Source: Camellia lanceoleosa
Taxonomy: Eukaryota; Streptophyta; Magnoliopsida; Ericales; Theaceae
Length of the DNA stretch: 64,000 bases
Direction of reading: 5' to 3'
NCBI GenBank assembly: GCA_025200525.1
Contig: CM045762.1
Coordinates: 82,055,893 to 82,119,892, forward strand
Positions 26,289 through 35,322 of this stretch are shown piece after piece (positions within the stretch are counted from its first letter, which is position 1; every line of letters starts with the position of its first letter). Under the pieces are notes generated by a model, which searched no databases, was not told the DNA's origin, and saw only the letters and a program-made list of their open reading frames with translations. A program made the translations under genes and the position numbers.

Positions 26289-26478
26289 TAGAGCGATCCC
26301 GGGTTTGCCCCTTGTTGTACAGTGATCCGGACATGTGTTCGTGGGTGTTAGTAGTTGATTATTATCTGGTTTACATCCTTTCCTACTTTGTATTTGAGTT
26401 GTAGGATGCGCTGGACAGGTTTGTTACAGGTTGGTTGAGCTTAGGAACCAAAACTAGTTGCCCAGATTTTGGCTTGTC

Positions 26479-26771
26479 CGCTCGAGCGGGGACCTTGTTG
26501 TTGCTTGTCCGCTCGAGCGGGGGTTTTGGCGCTTGAACGGGGAATACACCCATCCAGTATTTCCTGTGTAGTGTTGGACGCTCGAGCGGGAGATTGGCCG
26601 CTCGAGCGAGAGGTTGTGAGTGACGCTCAAGTGGGGAGTTGGGCGCTCGAGCGGGGACCTAGTATGCATCCGCCGCTCGAGCGGGAGTTTGGCCCCTCGA
26701 ACGGGAGTTTGGCCGCTCGAGCGGGAGTCTGTGAGTGGTGCTCGAGCGGGGGTTTCCACGCTCGAGCGGGG
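26479..26771 (+). repeat. Array of 12 CGCTCGAGCG palindromes in U3
   Basis: Twelve copies, exact or one to two bases changed, of CGCTCGAGCG followed by GGG(G/A), start near 26479, 26509, 26530, 26579, 26599, 26623, 26644, 26673, 26694, 26713, 26738 and 26759. The 10-bp core is a perfect palindrome with an XhoI-type CTCGAG centre and two CpGs. Spacers are 10-40 bp and often hold TTGG or TGTGAGTG. The array ends about 6 bp before the TATA-like box, the position of an upstream enhancer. Confidence 0.9.
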
Positions 26772-26776
26772 CGACT

Positions 26777-26787
26777 CTTATTTAAAA
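26777..26787 (+). promoter_or_regulatory. TATA-like box of LTR E
   Basis: CTTATTTAAAA directly follows the palindrome array and is followed by a CT-rich leader. The same arrangement recurs in the right LTR at about 34295. Confidence 0.6.
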
Positions 26788-27724
26788 GCGAGATCTGACT
26801 TTTTATCACTTTTTCAAGATCTTTTCTCTCTCTTACTTTTCCAAAAAGTCTTTTTCAGAGCTTCTCACTCTAAAATCGGCCCTTCTCTCTTAGATTTGAT
26901 CTAGTAGGAGTTGTTTGCTCACTTTTGGCCTTTACAAAAGTTGTGTTGATCGTTGAGGGCTACATTTTAATCTGAAAATTTTGGAATTCGGAGCATTTTG
27001 GTTTTGGTCTTCATCTCCATTGGAGCTCAAACTTTAAGGTAGGGATATCCTACTTCTCTTTATGAACTTTGTCTTTAAATTTTGGTATTTTGAGATGTTG
27101 GGGGTTGTTGTGTAATTTTGAGAGAGTTTGGGGCGTTTGTGGAATTTTACAAAAGTTGGGGTTTTATTTATAATAAACCTATATGCATGTTTGGTATAGA
27201 GAAATGGAATTAATGTTGAAACATTGATGAAAATGGAACCTAAAAGGTTGTAATGTTAATTATGGAAAATGCCCTAATTACATTGTTGAATTAATTTGTG
27301 AAATTAATTTGAGATATGAGACATTGAAATGAGAAGAATGGAATTGGGAACGTATGGGATTAAAGGGTGTAGTTGGATCATTCATCGCTCACCTAGTTGA
27401 AATGTTGATATATTATCCGTTTTGTGCATTTATTTTTTGTATAGAAATAACTGCCTTGGGCTATCGGTGGAGGATAGTCTTGATTGTTGTAGACAATGCA
27501 TGATGATTAGGCAAACTAAAACTGATCATTGAAATGTGTCATTGAGTGCGACGGTTGAAAGAATACATTAATTTTATGTATTGATTGGTGATGTGTATAA
27601 TTATTGTTTATATGCATTGTGTTGTGTTGGAGAAGATAGGGGATGTACTCCACGGTTTAGGGGATGATAGGGGATGGACCTCTAAACCGGGTGTTGTTTG
27701 GGAGAAGATAGGGGATGGACTCCA

Positions 27725-27885
27725 TAGATATAGCTCATATGCTTATCTCGTAATGTGTTGACACGGCTCATATGCCTGTCCTTGGAAGTGTGATATTGCT
27801 CTTAGGCATATCTATGGAAGTGTTGATATAGCTCATATGCATATCTAATGATGTGTTGATATAGCTAGTATGCTTATCTTTTATT
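27725..27885 (+). repeat. 33-bp tandem repeat, about five units
   Basis: Units of the form GATATAGCTCATATGC..ATCT followed by AATGTGTT repeat about five times. In the right LTR the repeat begins near 35240 and is cut in the third unit at 35322. Confidence 0.85.
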
Positions 27886-28464
27886 GAAATAGGGAAATGT
27901 TTAATATGAGTTACTGTCTCATATAAGTGGTTTGGCCAGGTTCTAAGCCATGGTTATAAATTAAGAATTGAAAAGAAGGGAAAATGAATTGTAACATGGA
28001 CTTGTATGTCATGAAACCGTAAGATGATATAAGTGGATGTATCAGTGTTGGCCATCTATCAACTACTAATCTTTGAGTCATTGTTCATGGTTGGTTTAGT
28101 GTATTTCTACTGGGCTGTGGCTCACCCTATATGGGAACATCATTTTCAGGTACAGGTAGCATGCCACCTCCAAGGACATAGCTTGGGAGGCTTGAGGCGG
28201 ATGGACTTTTTGGCTGTATATTCTTTTTGATGTATTACAGGTAGATTCAAGCCAAGGGCTTAATGTGTAATTGAGCTAGTGCTCTTTTTTTGTAACCAAG
28301 TGTTAACTTGGAAAGCTGTAAGCCCTTAGGGCATTGCTTTTTTTGTTAACATGTAATACCTTTTGTAATGAAACTCTGATGAATAGAAGAATGTGAATCT
28401 TTTCTATATCAATGAATGTCTATATTGATGGGTTTAATGTTGTTATTTTGGGGGCGTGACAACT

Positions 28465-28476
28465 TGGTATCAGAGC
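28465..28476 (+). other. Primer binding site of element E
   Basis: TGGTATCAGAGC, the standard initiator tRNA-Met complement, lies three bases after the LTR end at 28461. Confidence 0.9.
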
Positions 28477-28849
28477 GTACCGGGTTCGAATACTTTGGGT
28501 ACGTGGGAAGTGATTAGGATCACAATGGGTTTGTCTCGCTTGAAAGAGACTTAGGTGTAGTGTCATATACCATGTGTTAAATTGATAACATGCTTATGTG
28601 ATTATTTGGGTATGGGATTTAATTTCTAGGATGTTGATTGGATCCTTGGGTTTCTGGGAGTCTTGTCGGAAAAGCACTTGATCAATGCTGTTTCTAACCA
28701 GAACTCTAGTAACGCCTCGGGACTATCATTATCCGGAAATGAAATTCGTAAGTGCTTATGTGTTTATGTGCTTACGTGGAGTGAATTAAAGTTGTCCATG
28801 CATTAGGACGTGAGTGTTTAGTTTCAGCACATTTATGAATGTGCTAATA

Positions 28850-29890
28850 TTCTTCGAGGAAGAGGCGGTAGGCGTGGTAGGCCTAGGAACCAGGAAGTGC
28901 CTATACCGGATGAGATTCCGACAGTACAAGAGGGAGTTGGTCAGGCCAATGTGGCCGAGCCAGTGGGTCAGCAGGCTATGAGTGCCTTGGCTTGAGAGAT
29001 AGCAGGAGCTTTGGGTATTCTCAGGGCTGGGAATTAGGTAGTTGAGGCAGGGCCTTCTTTCCTGAAGAGGGAGTTCTTCCGTTCTAACTCGGAGGAGTTT
29101 GTTGGGGATCCAAAAGAGCCACTTAAGGCTGACGAGTGGTTGGAACAGATGGAGAAGACATTCGAGATGCTGGCATCGAGGATGGGACTCTAAAGGTGAC
29201 CTTGGCATCCTTCCAGCTGAAGGGAGATGCGGGTCAATGGTGGAAGTATGAGAAGGTCCGTGTTGGTGGTACTTGGGAGGCGTTTGTAAATGCTTTCCAA
29301 GAGAGGTTCTTATCTGCAGTTGCCAGGGAGAAGCTGAGGGATCAGTTTAGCCAGCTCAAACAGGAGGGTTTGTCTGTGGCCGAGTTTGAGGCTACATTTA
29401 TTAGCTTGTCTAGGTTTGCACCTGAACTTGTGGCGACCGAGGAACGCCGTTGCTATGAGTTTGAGCGGAAGTTGAGGCGCGACCTTAAGTTGAGGGTTGG
29501 TGGGTCTTACATTCGAGAGTATAGACATTTGGTGGATGCTACAGCTCATATGGAGCTTATGATGCAAGAGGAAGATGAGGAGAAACATAGAGGCTCCAAG
29601 AGGGCCAGGGTGATGGCAGGGGACAAAGGGGTTATAACCCTCAGCCGTCTCAGAGTGGTCTGGCTAGGTCGACTTTCCCAGTATCGAATACAGGCTCCGG
29701 GAGGGGCAATCAGGGAGAGTTCACCTGTTACAAGTGTGGCCAGTTGGGTCACAAGGCTTCGGTTTGCCCACAGAAGGGCGGAGGTCAGAGAGTCAGATCT
29801 TCTTCACTAGACCGCGGTCGAGTCGAGCTTGGGCAGCCCTTGTCTTGCTATCAGTGTGAACAGCCTAGGCACCTGAAGAGGTTCTGCCCA
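28850..29890 (+). pseudogene. Gag of chromovirus E, frameshifted
   Basis: Structural gag. The proper ATG region, present in element D as MSGRR, is lost here, and the frame is recognisable from about 28860 (GRRGRPRNQE). Core words are EWLEQMEKTFEML, LKGDAGQWWKYEKV and EFEATFISLSRFAPELV. Two CCHC zinc knuckles follow: CYKCGQLGHKASVC at 29725-29766 and CYQCEQPRHLKRFC at about 29848-29889. Breaks are in-frame stops near 28995 and 29036, a one-base shift near 29166 and another near 29630. The longest open part is 29136-29810. Confidence 0.85.
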
Positions 29891-30099
29891 TAGTTGAGTG
29901 CCACTTCAGGAGCGTCTGGTTCTAGGCAGACGTAGGGTTTTCAGCCAGCTCAGTCTGTGCAAGCCTCGAGGGCCAATCCGGGGGCTTCGTTGTCCCAGTC
30001 AGTGCAACAATCGTATGCTCCTAGAGGTTAGCAGATGGATCGGGGGCCTACAGGGCACGTGTATGCTGTTACCACACAGGACCTAGTACCGGCTCCATC

Positions 30100-30646
30100 A
30101 GTAGTGAGAGGTACCTTTCTGTTTTGCAACTCGGTTGCTAGTGTATTGATTGATATGGGTGCGTCTCATTCTTTTGTATCTGCTGCATTTGCATCTGTGT
30201 TGGAGTTGTAGTTAGCACTATTAGCATCTCCTATATGTGTAGTGTCACCTGTCGGGGGTGAGTTGATTTTGAAACACGGATGTAGAGGTTGTGATATAGA
30301 GGTCGCCGATCATAGGCTTCCGTTTCTTTTTGTAATTATGCCCATGAAGGGCTTCGATGTTATTTTGGATATGGACTGGTTATCGTCATACCGGGCAGTT
30401 ATTGATTGCTACCGCCAGAGGGTCACTTGTTGTACCGTGAGCGGGGAGTGTTTCCATTTCTTGGGAGACCGGGTTGGTAGTGTTGTGCCATCGGGGTATG
30501 ATCCACGAGGGCGAAGTGAGCTTAGTGGTTTACTTGCTAGCTTTGAGAGTGGTGAGTGTGATGAGACCCTGGTTGTGTTGCCGAGGGTAGTTTGTGAGTA
30601 CTCGGACGTCTTTCCCGAGGATCTCGTTAGTTTGCCACCTCACTAG
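30100..30646 (+). pseudogene. Retropepsin-like protease of element E, active site changed
   Basis: Aspartic protease domain. The catalytic triplet reads D-M-G (30152-30160, in LIDMGASHSF) where DTG or DSG is required. A stop lies a little downstream near 30209. The flap and C-terminal part (FDVILDMDWLSSY) are clear. ATG from ACG is the single change that would explain the methionine. The domain continues toward RT through a stop near 30644. Confidence 0.8.
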
Positions 30647-30754
30647 GAGATTGAGTTCTCTATTGATTTAGTGCCCGGTACGACATCGATTTCTATGGCA
30701 CCTTACCGTTTTGCTCCAGCAGAGTTGGTTGAGTTGAAAGTTTAGCTCTAGGAA

Positions 30755-32176
30755 TTGCTAGATAAGGGCTTTGTTCGCCCTAGTGTTTCACCGTGGGAAG
30801 CACCTGCCCTCTTTGCTAAAACGAAAGATGGTGCCTTGAGATTGTGTATCAATTATCGGAAGTTGAATCGGGTTACGGTTAAGAATAAATATCCTATGCC
30901 CCGTATAGATGATTTGTTTGCCCAGTTGAAGGGTTCCCGTTGTTTCTCTAAGATAGACTTGAGATCGGGTTACCACCAGTTGAGGGTCAGGGAGGAGGAT
31001 ATTCCGAAGACGGCATTCTGTACGCGGTATGGCCATTATGAGTTTTTGGTGATGCCATTTGGGCTTACCAACGCACCGGCAGTCTTTATGGACTTAATGA
31101 ACCGGATCTTCTGGGAATTCTTGGATCGTTTTGTAGTCGTCTTCGTGGACGACATTCTTATCTATTCACCTTCAGAGGAGGAGCACGAGGAACTGTTGAG
31201 AGTGGTGCTTGAGTTGCTTAGAGCCCATAGGCTGTATGCCAAGTTTGGGAAGTGTGAGTTCTGGCTAGGAGAAGTCAAGTTCTTAGGCCATGTGGTTTCC
31301 GGGGAAGGGGTGTCTGTTGATACATCCAAGACTGAGGCAGTACAAGAGTGGGCACAGCCTAAGAGTGTGTTTAAGATCCGTAGTTTTCTGGGATTAGCTG
31401 GGTACTACCGTCGGTTTGTGAAGGATTTCTCCAGGTTAGCTTCGCCGTTGACTAGATTGACTCGGAAGGGAGTCAAATTTGTATGGAGTGAGACTTGTGA
31501 AAAGTCGTTCCAGGAGTTGAAAGTTAGATTGACCACCACTCCGATCTTGATTATTCCGGAGAGAGGGTTGGGTTATGCTGTCTATTGTGATGCCTCACGA
31601 GAGGGTTTGGGTTGTGTGTTGATGCAAGAGGGGAAAGTGGTAGCCTATGGCTCGCGTCAGTTGAAAATTCACAATAAGAATTACCCTACGCATGACCTAG
31701 AGTTAGCGGCTGTGATCTTTGCCTTGAAAATCTGGAGGCACTACCTTTATGGTGAGAGATTCGAGGTGTTCTCGGATCATAAGAGTCTGAAATATCTGTT
31801 TTCACAGAAAGACTTGAACTTGAGGCAGATGAGGTGGATGGAGTTTATTGAGGATTACGACTTCAAGTTGCATTACCACTCGGGGAAGGCCAATGTTGTG
31901 GTTGATGCCCTTAGCAGGAAATACGTTAGTGGTGTAGCTAGTATAGCCATCCGGGAGTGGGAGATGTTGGGGGCAATTGGCGAGTTTGATTTGCTTCTGG
32001 GCAAATCCGTGGAGGCTGCGGCCTTGTTTTTTGTTGTTGCACAGCCTACACTTGTGACTCGAGTGTTAGAGGCACAAAGAGGTGACCTTGAGGTAGAATC
32101 CCTCCGAGAGAAGATCTCCAGTGGGAAGGTTGAGAAAGGTCTGACGGTGTATCCCGACCTGAGTGTGAGATACTGA
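30755..32176 (+). pseudogene. Reverse transcriptase and RNase H of element E, open 473 codons
   Basis: The longest undamaged coding block of the window. RT motifs follow in order: [43 protein letters not shown] and the catalytic [10 protein letters not shown] near 31140-31165. RNase H has [28 protein letters not shown] and DHKSLKYLF, ending in the tether near 31920 (DALSRK). It is part of a larger polyprotein cut upstream by a TAG (30743-30745) and downstream by a TGA at 32174-32176. The domain itself looks enzymatically complete; without an intact polyprotein, activity in cis is unlikely. Confidence 0.92.
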
Positions 32177-33480
32177 GACCGTTTGTTTGTGCCGGAGTCT
32201 TGCCGAGAGGAGGTACTCCGAGAGTTTCATCATTCGCGCCTGGCAGTGCATCCGGGAGGTACTAAGATGTATCGGGATTTGAGTCGCCAGTTTTGGTGGG
32301 GGGTATGAAGAGAGATGTGGCAGTCTTCGTGTCTAAGTGCCTTACTTGTCAGCAAGTAAAGGCCGAGCATCAGAGGCCAGCGGGTTTGTTGCAACCCTTG
32401 CCTGTTGCTGAGTGGAAGTGGGAGCATGTCACTATGGACTTCGTTGTAGGTCTTCTGAGGACTCAGCGGGGTAGTGATGCTATTTGGGTGGTTGTAGACC
32501 GGTTGACTAAGTCGGCCCACTTCATTCCTATGCGCGTGAGAGATTCGGTAGATCATCTTGCCGACTTGTATATTCGGGACATAGTGAGGTTGCACGGGGT
32601 CTCAGTGACGATCGTCTCAGATAGAGATCCTCGTTTTACTGCTAGGTTGTGGCAGAGTTTGCAAAGTGCCTTGGGTACTAAGTTGACCTTCAGTACGGCT
32701 TATCACCCTCAGACTGACAGGCAGTCTGAGCGTACTATTTAGATCCTCGAGGATATGCTTCGGGGTTGTATCCTTGACTTCAGTGGGACGTGAGGGAGGC
32801 ACTTACCATTGGTGGAGTTCGCCTACAATAACAGTTTTCAGTCTAGTATTGGTATGGCACCGTTTGAGGCCTTGTATGGCCGACCTTGTAGGTTTCCGGT
32901 TTGTTGGGCCGAGGTGGGTGACGCACCTCTGTTGGGTCCGGAGTTGGTTAGGGAGACGACGGAGAAAGTTGAGCTTGTCCGTAGGAGGCTTGTTACAACC
33001 CAGAGTCGTCAGAAATCTTATGCTGACCGGAGGAGGAGGCCGTTGGCGTTTGAGATGGGTGATCATATCTTTCTGAAGATATCACCTAGGCGGGGGTTGA
33101 TGAGGTTTGGGAAGAGTGGGAAGTTATCACCTCGGTTTATTGGTCCTTTTGAGATCCTTGAGAGGATTGGCGAGGTTTCTTATCGTTTACCTTTACCGCC
33201 ACAGTTATCCGGAGTTCATGACGTGTTTCATGTGAGCATGCTTCAGAAGTATGAGCCGGATCCATCGCATGTATTGGATTGGACCGACTTAGAGGTAGAT
33301 GAGGATGCCTCGTATGAGGAGAGACCGGTTCGAGTCTTGGATAGGCGGGATCAAGTCCTGCGTGGCAAGACCATTCCTTTGGTAAAGGTTTTGTGGAAAC
33401 ATCACGGAGTGGAGGAGGCCACTTGGGAACGTGAGTTGGAGGTCCGAGAGAAATATCCGGACCTATTCGTGGATGTTTGA
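32177..33480 (+). pseudogene. Integrase with C-terminal chromodomain of element E
   Basis: The HHCC zinc domain spans about 32225-32350, with a one-base gain in a G run near 32298. The catalytic core follows: MDFVVGL, VSDRDPRF and HPQTDRQSERTI, so D, D and the glutamate region are recognisable. TAG near 32740 and TGA near 32790 interrupt it. From 32809 to 33480 the frame is open and carries GKLSPRFIGPFEI (the GPF/Y module) and a chromodomain (VRVLDRRDQVLRGK, VKVLWKHHGVEEATWE). In this family the chromodomain directs integration to heterochromatin by reading histone H3 methylation. Confidence 0.9.
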
Positions 33481-33791
33481 ACATATGTTATATATATTGT
33501 TGTATTGTTGAACTTTAAGATCATTAAATATGTCTTAAGTTGTAAAACATGGTGCATGTTTTGATTAATGAAAGTAGTTGGAAACTTGCCTCAAATGGAA
33601 GTTTGTGTAACATTGCATATGTTGAATATATAGTAGAAATTGAAATGTATGTATTGTGAGATGTCTCTTGATAAGAGATGAAATGACCGGTAATGGGTCG
33701 AGTTGTTGAATGTTGTAATATAACATTGTCTAAAATGGACAAAAACGTGTTTTTCAGAAACTTGTTCTTAATTTCGGGGACGAAATTCTTT

Positions 33792-33804
33792 AAGGGGGGG
33801 AGGT
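33792..33804 (+). other. Polypurine tract of element E
   Basis: AAGGGGGGGAGG lies just before the right LTR start. The usual GGGGACGAAATTC... lead-in of chromoviruses precedes it at about 33776. Confidence 0.85.
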
Positions 33805-35322
33805 TATAGCGATCCTGGGTTTGCCCCTTGTTGTACAGTGATCCGGACATGTGTCCGTGGGTGTTAGTAGTTGATTATTATCTGGTTTACATCCTTTCCT
33901 ACTTTGTATTTGAGTTGTAGGATGCGCTGGGCAGGTTTGTTACAGGTTGGTTGAGCTTAGGAACCAAAACTAGTTGCCCAGATTTTGGCCTGTCCGCTCG
34001 AGTGGAGCTTTTGACGCTCGAGCGGGGACCTTGTTGTAGCTTGTCCGCTCGAGCGGGGGTTTTGGCGCTCGAGCGGGGAATACACCCATCCAGGATTTCC
34101 TGTGTAGTGTTGAACGCTCGAGCGGGGGATTGGCCGCTCGAGCGGGAGGTTGTGAGTGACGCTCAAGCGGGGAGTTGGGCGCTCGAGCGGGGACCTAGTA
34201 TGTCGAGATTCTGGGAGTGTGCATCCGCCGCTTGAGCGGGAGTCTGTGAGTGGCGCTCGAGTGGGGGTTTCTACGCTCAAGCCGGGCGACTCTTATTTAA
34301 AAGCGAGATCCGACTTTTTATCACTTTTTCAAGATCTTTTCTCTCTCTTACTTTTCCAAAAAGTCTTTTTCAGAGCTTCTCACTCTAAAACTGGCACTTC
34401 TCTCTTGGATTTGATCTAGTAGGAGTTGTTTGCTCACTTTTGGCCTTTACAAATGTTGTGTTGATCGTCGAGGGCTACATTTTAATCTGAAAATTTTGGA
34501 ATTCGGAGCATTTTGGTTTTGGTCTTCATCTCCATTGGAGCTCAAACTTTGGGATAGGGATATCCTACTCCTCTTTATGAACTTTGTCTTTAAATTTTGG
34601 TATTTTGAGATGTTGGGGGTTGTTGCGTAATTTTGAGAGAGTTTGGGTCTTTTGTGAAATTTTACAAAAGTTGGGGTTTTATTTATAATAAACCTATATG
34701 CATGTTTGGTATAGAGAAATGGAATTAATGTTGAAACATTGATGAAAATGGAACCTAAAAGGTTGTAATGTTAATCATGGAAAATGCCCTAATTACATTG
34801 TTGAATTAATTTGTGAAATTAATTTGAGAAATGAGACATTGAAATGAGAAGAATGGAATTGGGAACGTATGGGATTAAAGGGTGTAGTTGGATCATTCAT
34901 CGCTCACCTAGTTGAAATGTTGATATATTATCTGTTTTGTGCATTTAGTTTCTGTATAGAAATAACTGCCTTGGGCTATCGGTGGAGGATAATCTTGATT
35001 GTTGTAGACAATGCATGATGATTAGGCAAACTAAAACTGATCATTGAAATGTGTCATTGAGTGTGACGGTTGAAAGAATACATTAATTTTATGTATTGAT
35101 TGGTGATGTGTATAATTATTGTTTATATGCATTGTGTTGTGTTGGAGAAGATAGGGGATGTACTCCACGATTTAGGGGATGATAGGGGATGAACCTCTAA
35201 ACCGGGTGTTGTTTGGGAGAAGATAGGGGATGGACTCCATAGATATAGCTCATATGCTTATCTAGTAATGTGTTGACATGGCTCATACGCCTGTCTTTGG
35301 AAGTGTGATATTGCTCTTAGGC
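33805..35322 (+). repeat. 3' LTR of element E, truncated (1,518 of about 2,170 bp)
   Basis: Matches 26289 onward until the third unit of the 33-bp repeat (TTGCTCTTAGGC), then jumps to Ogre RT sequence. The U3 palindrome array is present at about 33991-34285 with 11 copies. Between the seventh and ninth copies it differs from the left LTR by a short indel and replacement around 34200. Confidence 0.9.
33991..34285 (+). repeat. CGCTCGAGCG palindrome array, right LTR
   Basis: Eleven copies (near 33993, 34015, 34045, 34067, 34115, 34135, 34159, 34179, 34229, 34255, 34273), several with C-to-T or G-to-A changes (CTCGAGTG, CTTGAGCG, CTCAAGCC). Those fit loss of methylated CpG. Confidence 0.85.

Larger units (their letters stand above)
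26289..28461 (+). repeat. 5' LTR of element E (2,173 bp)
   Basis: Shares its start (AGCGATCC...) with the copy at 33805 and ends GGGGCGTGACA just before the primer site. Its first bases read TAGAGCG here and TATAGCG in the right copy, not the usual TG. U3 holds the CTCGAG palindrome array and a TATA box. R/U5 holds GGGGATG repeats (27638-27725) and a 33-bp tandem repeat. Confidence 0.9.
26289..35322 (+). mobile_element. Tekay-like Ty3/gypsy chromovirus E, both LTRs, right end truncated
   Basis: Complete order on the plus strand: LTR (26289-28461), primer site, gag, protease, RT, RNase H, integrase with chromodomain, polypurine tract, LTR (33805-35322). The right LTR lacks its last part, about 660 bp by comparison with the left, and no target duplication can be recognised. 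The two LTRs are very similar apart from a few indels, so the insertion is fairly recent. Coding regions carry a handful of stops and frameshifts. The chromodomain and domain order place it with plant chromoviruses; Tekay is my best clade call. Confidence 0.9.

Noticed and set aside
26469..26904. Open frames on both strands through the palindrome array, rich in ARAG, LERE and SPLER words
   Set aside because: They are translations of a DNA palindrome repeat. Both strands and several frames stay open for that reason, and the frames do not match between the two LTRs.
29310..33484. Minus-strand open frames opposite gag and pol of E
   Set aside because: Shadows of the plus-strand coding sequence with no domain character.
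26479..34285. CRISPR-like look of the regularly spaced palindromes
   Set aside because: Units are only 10-14 bp, spacers are short and uneven, the sequence is plant retrotransposon LTR, and there are no cas genes.
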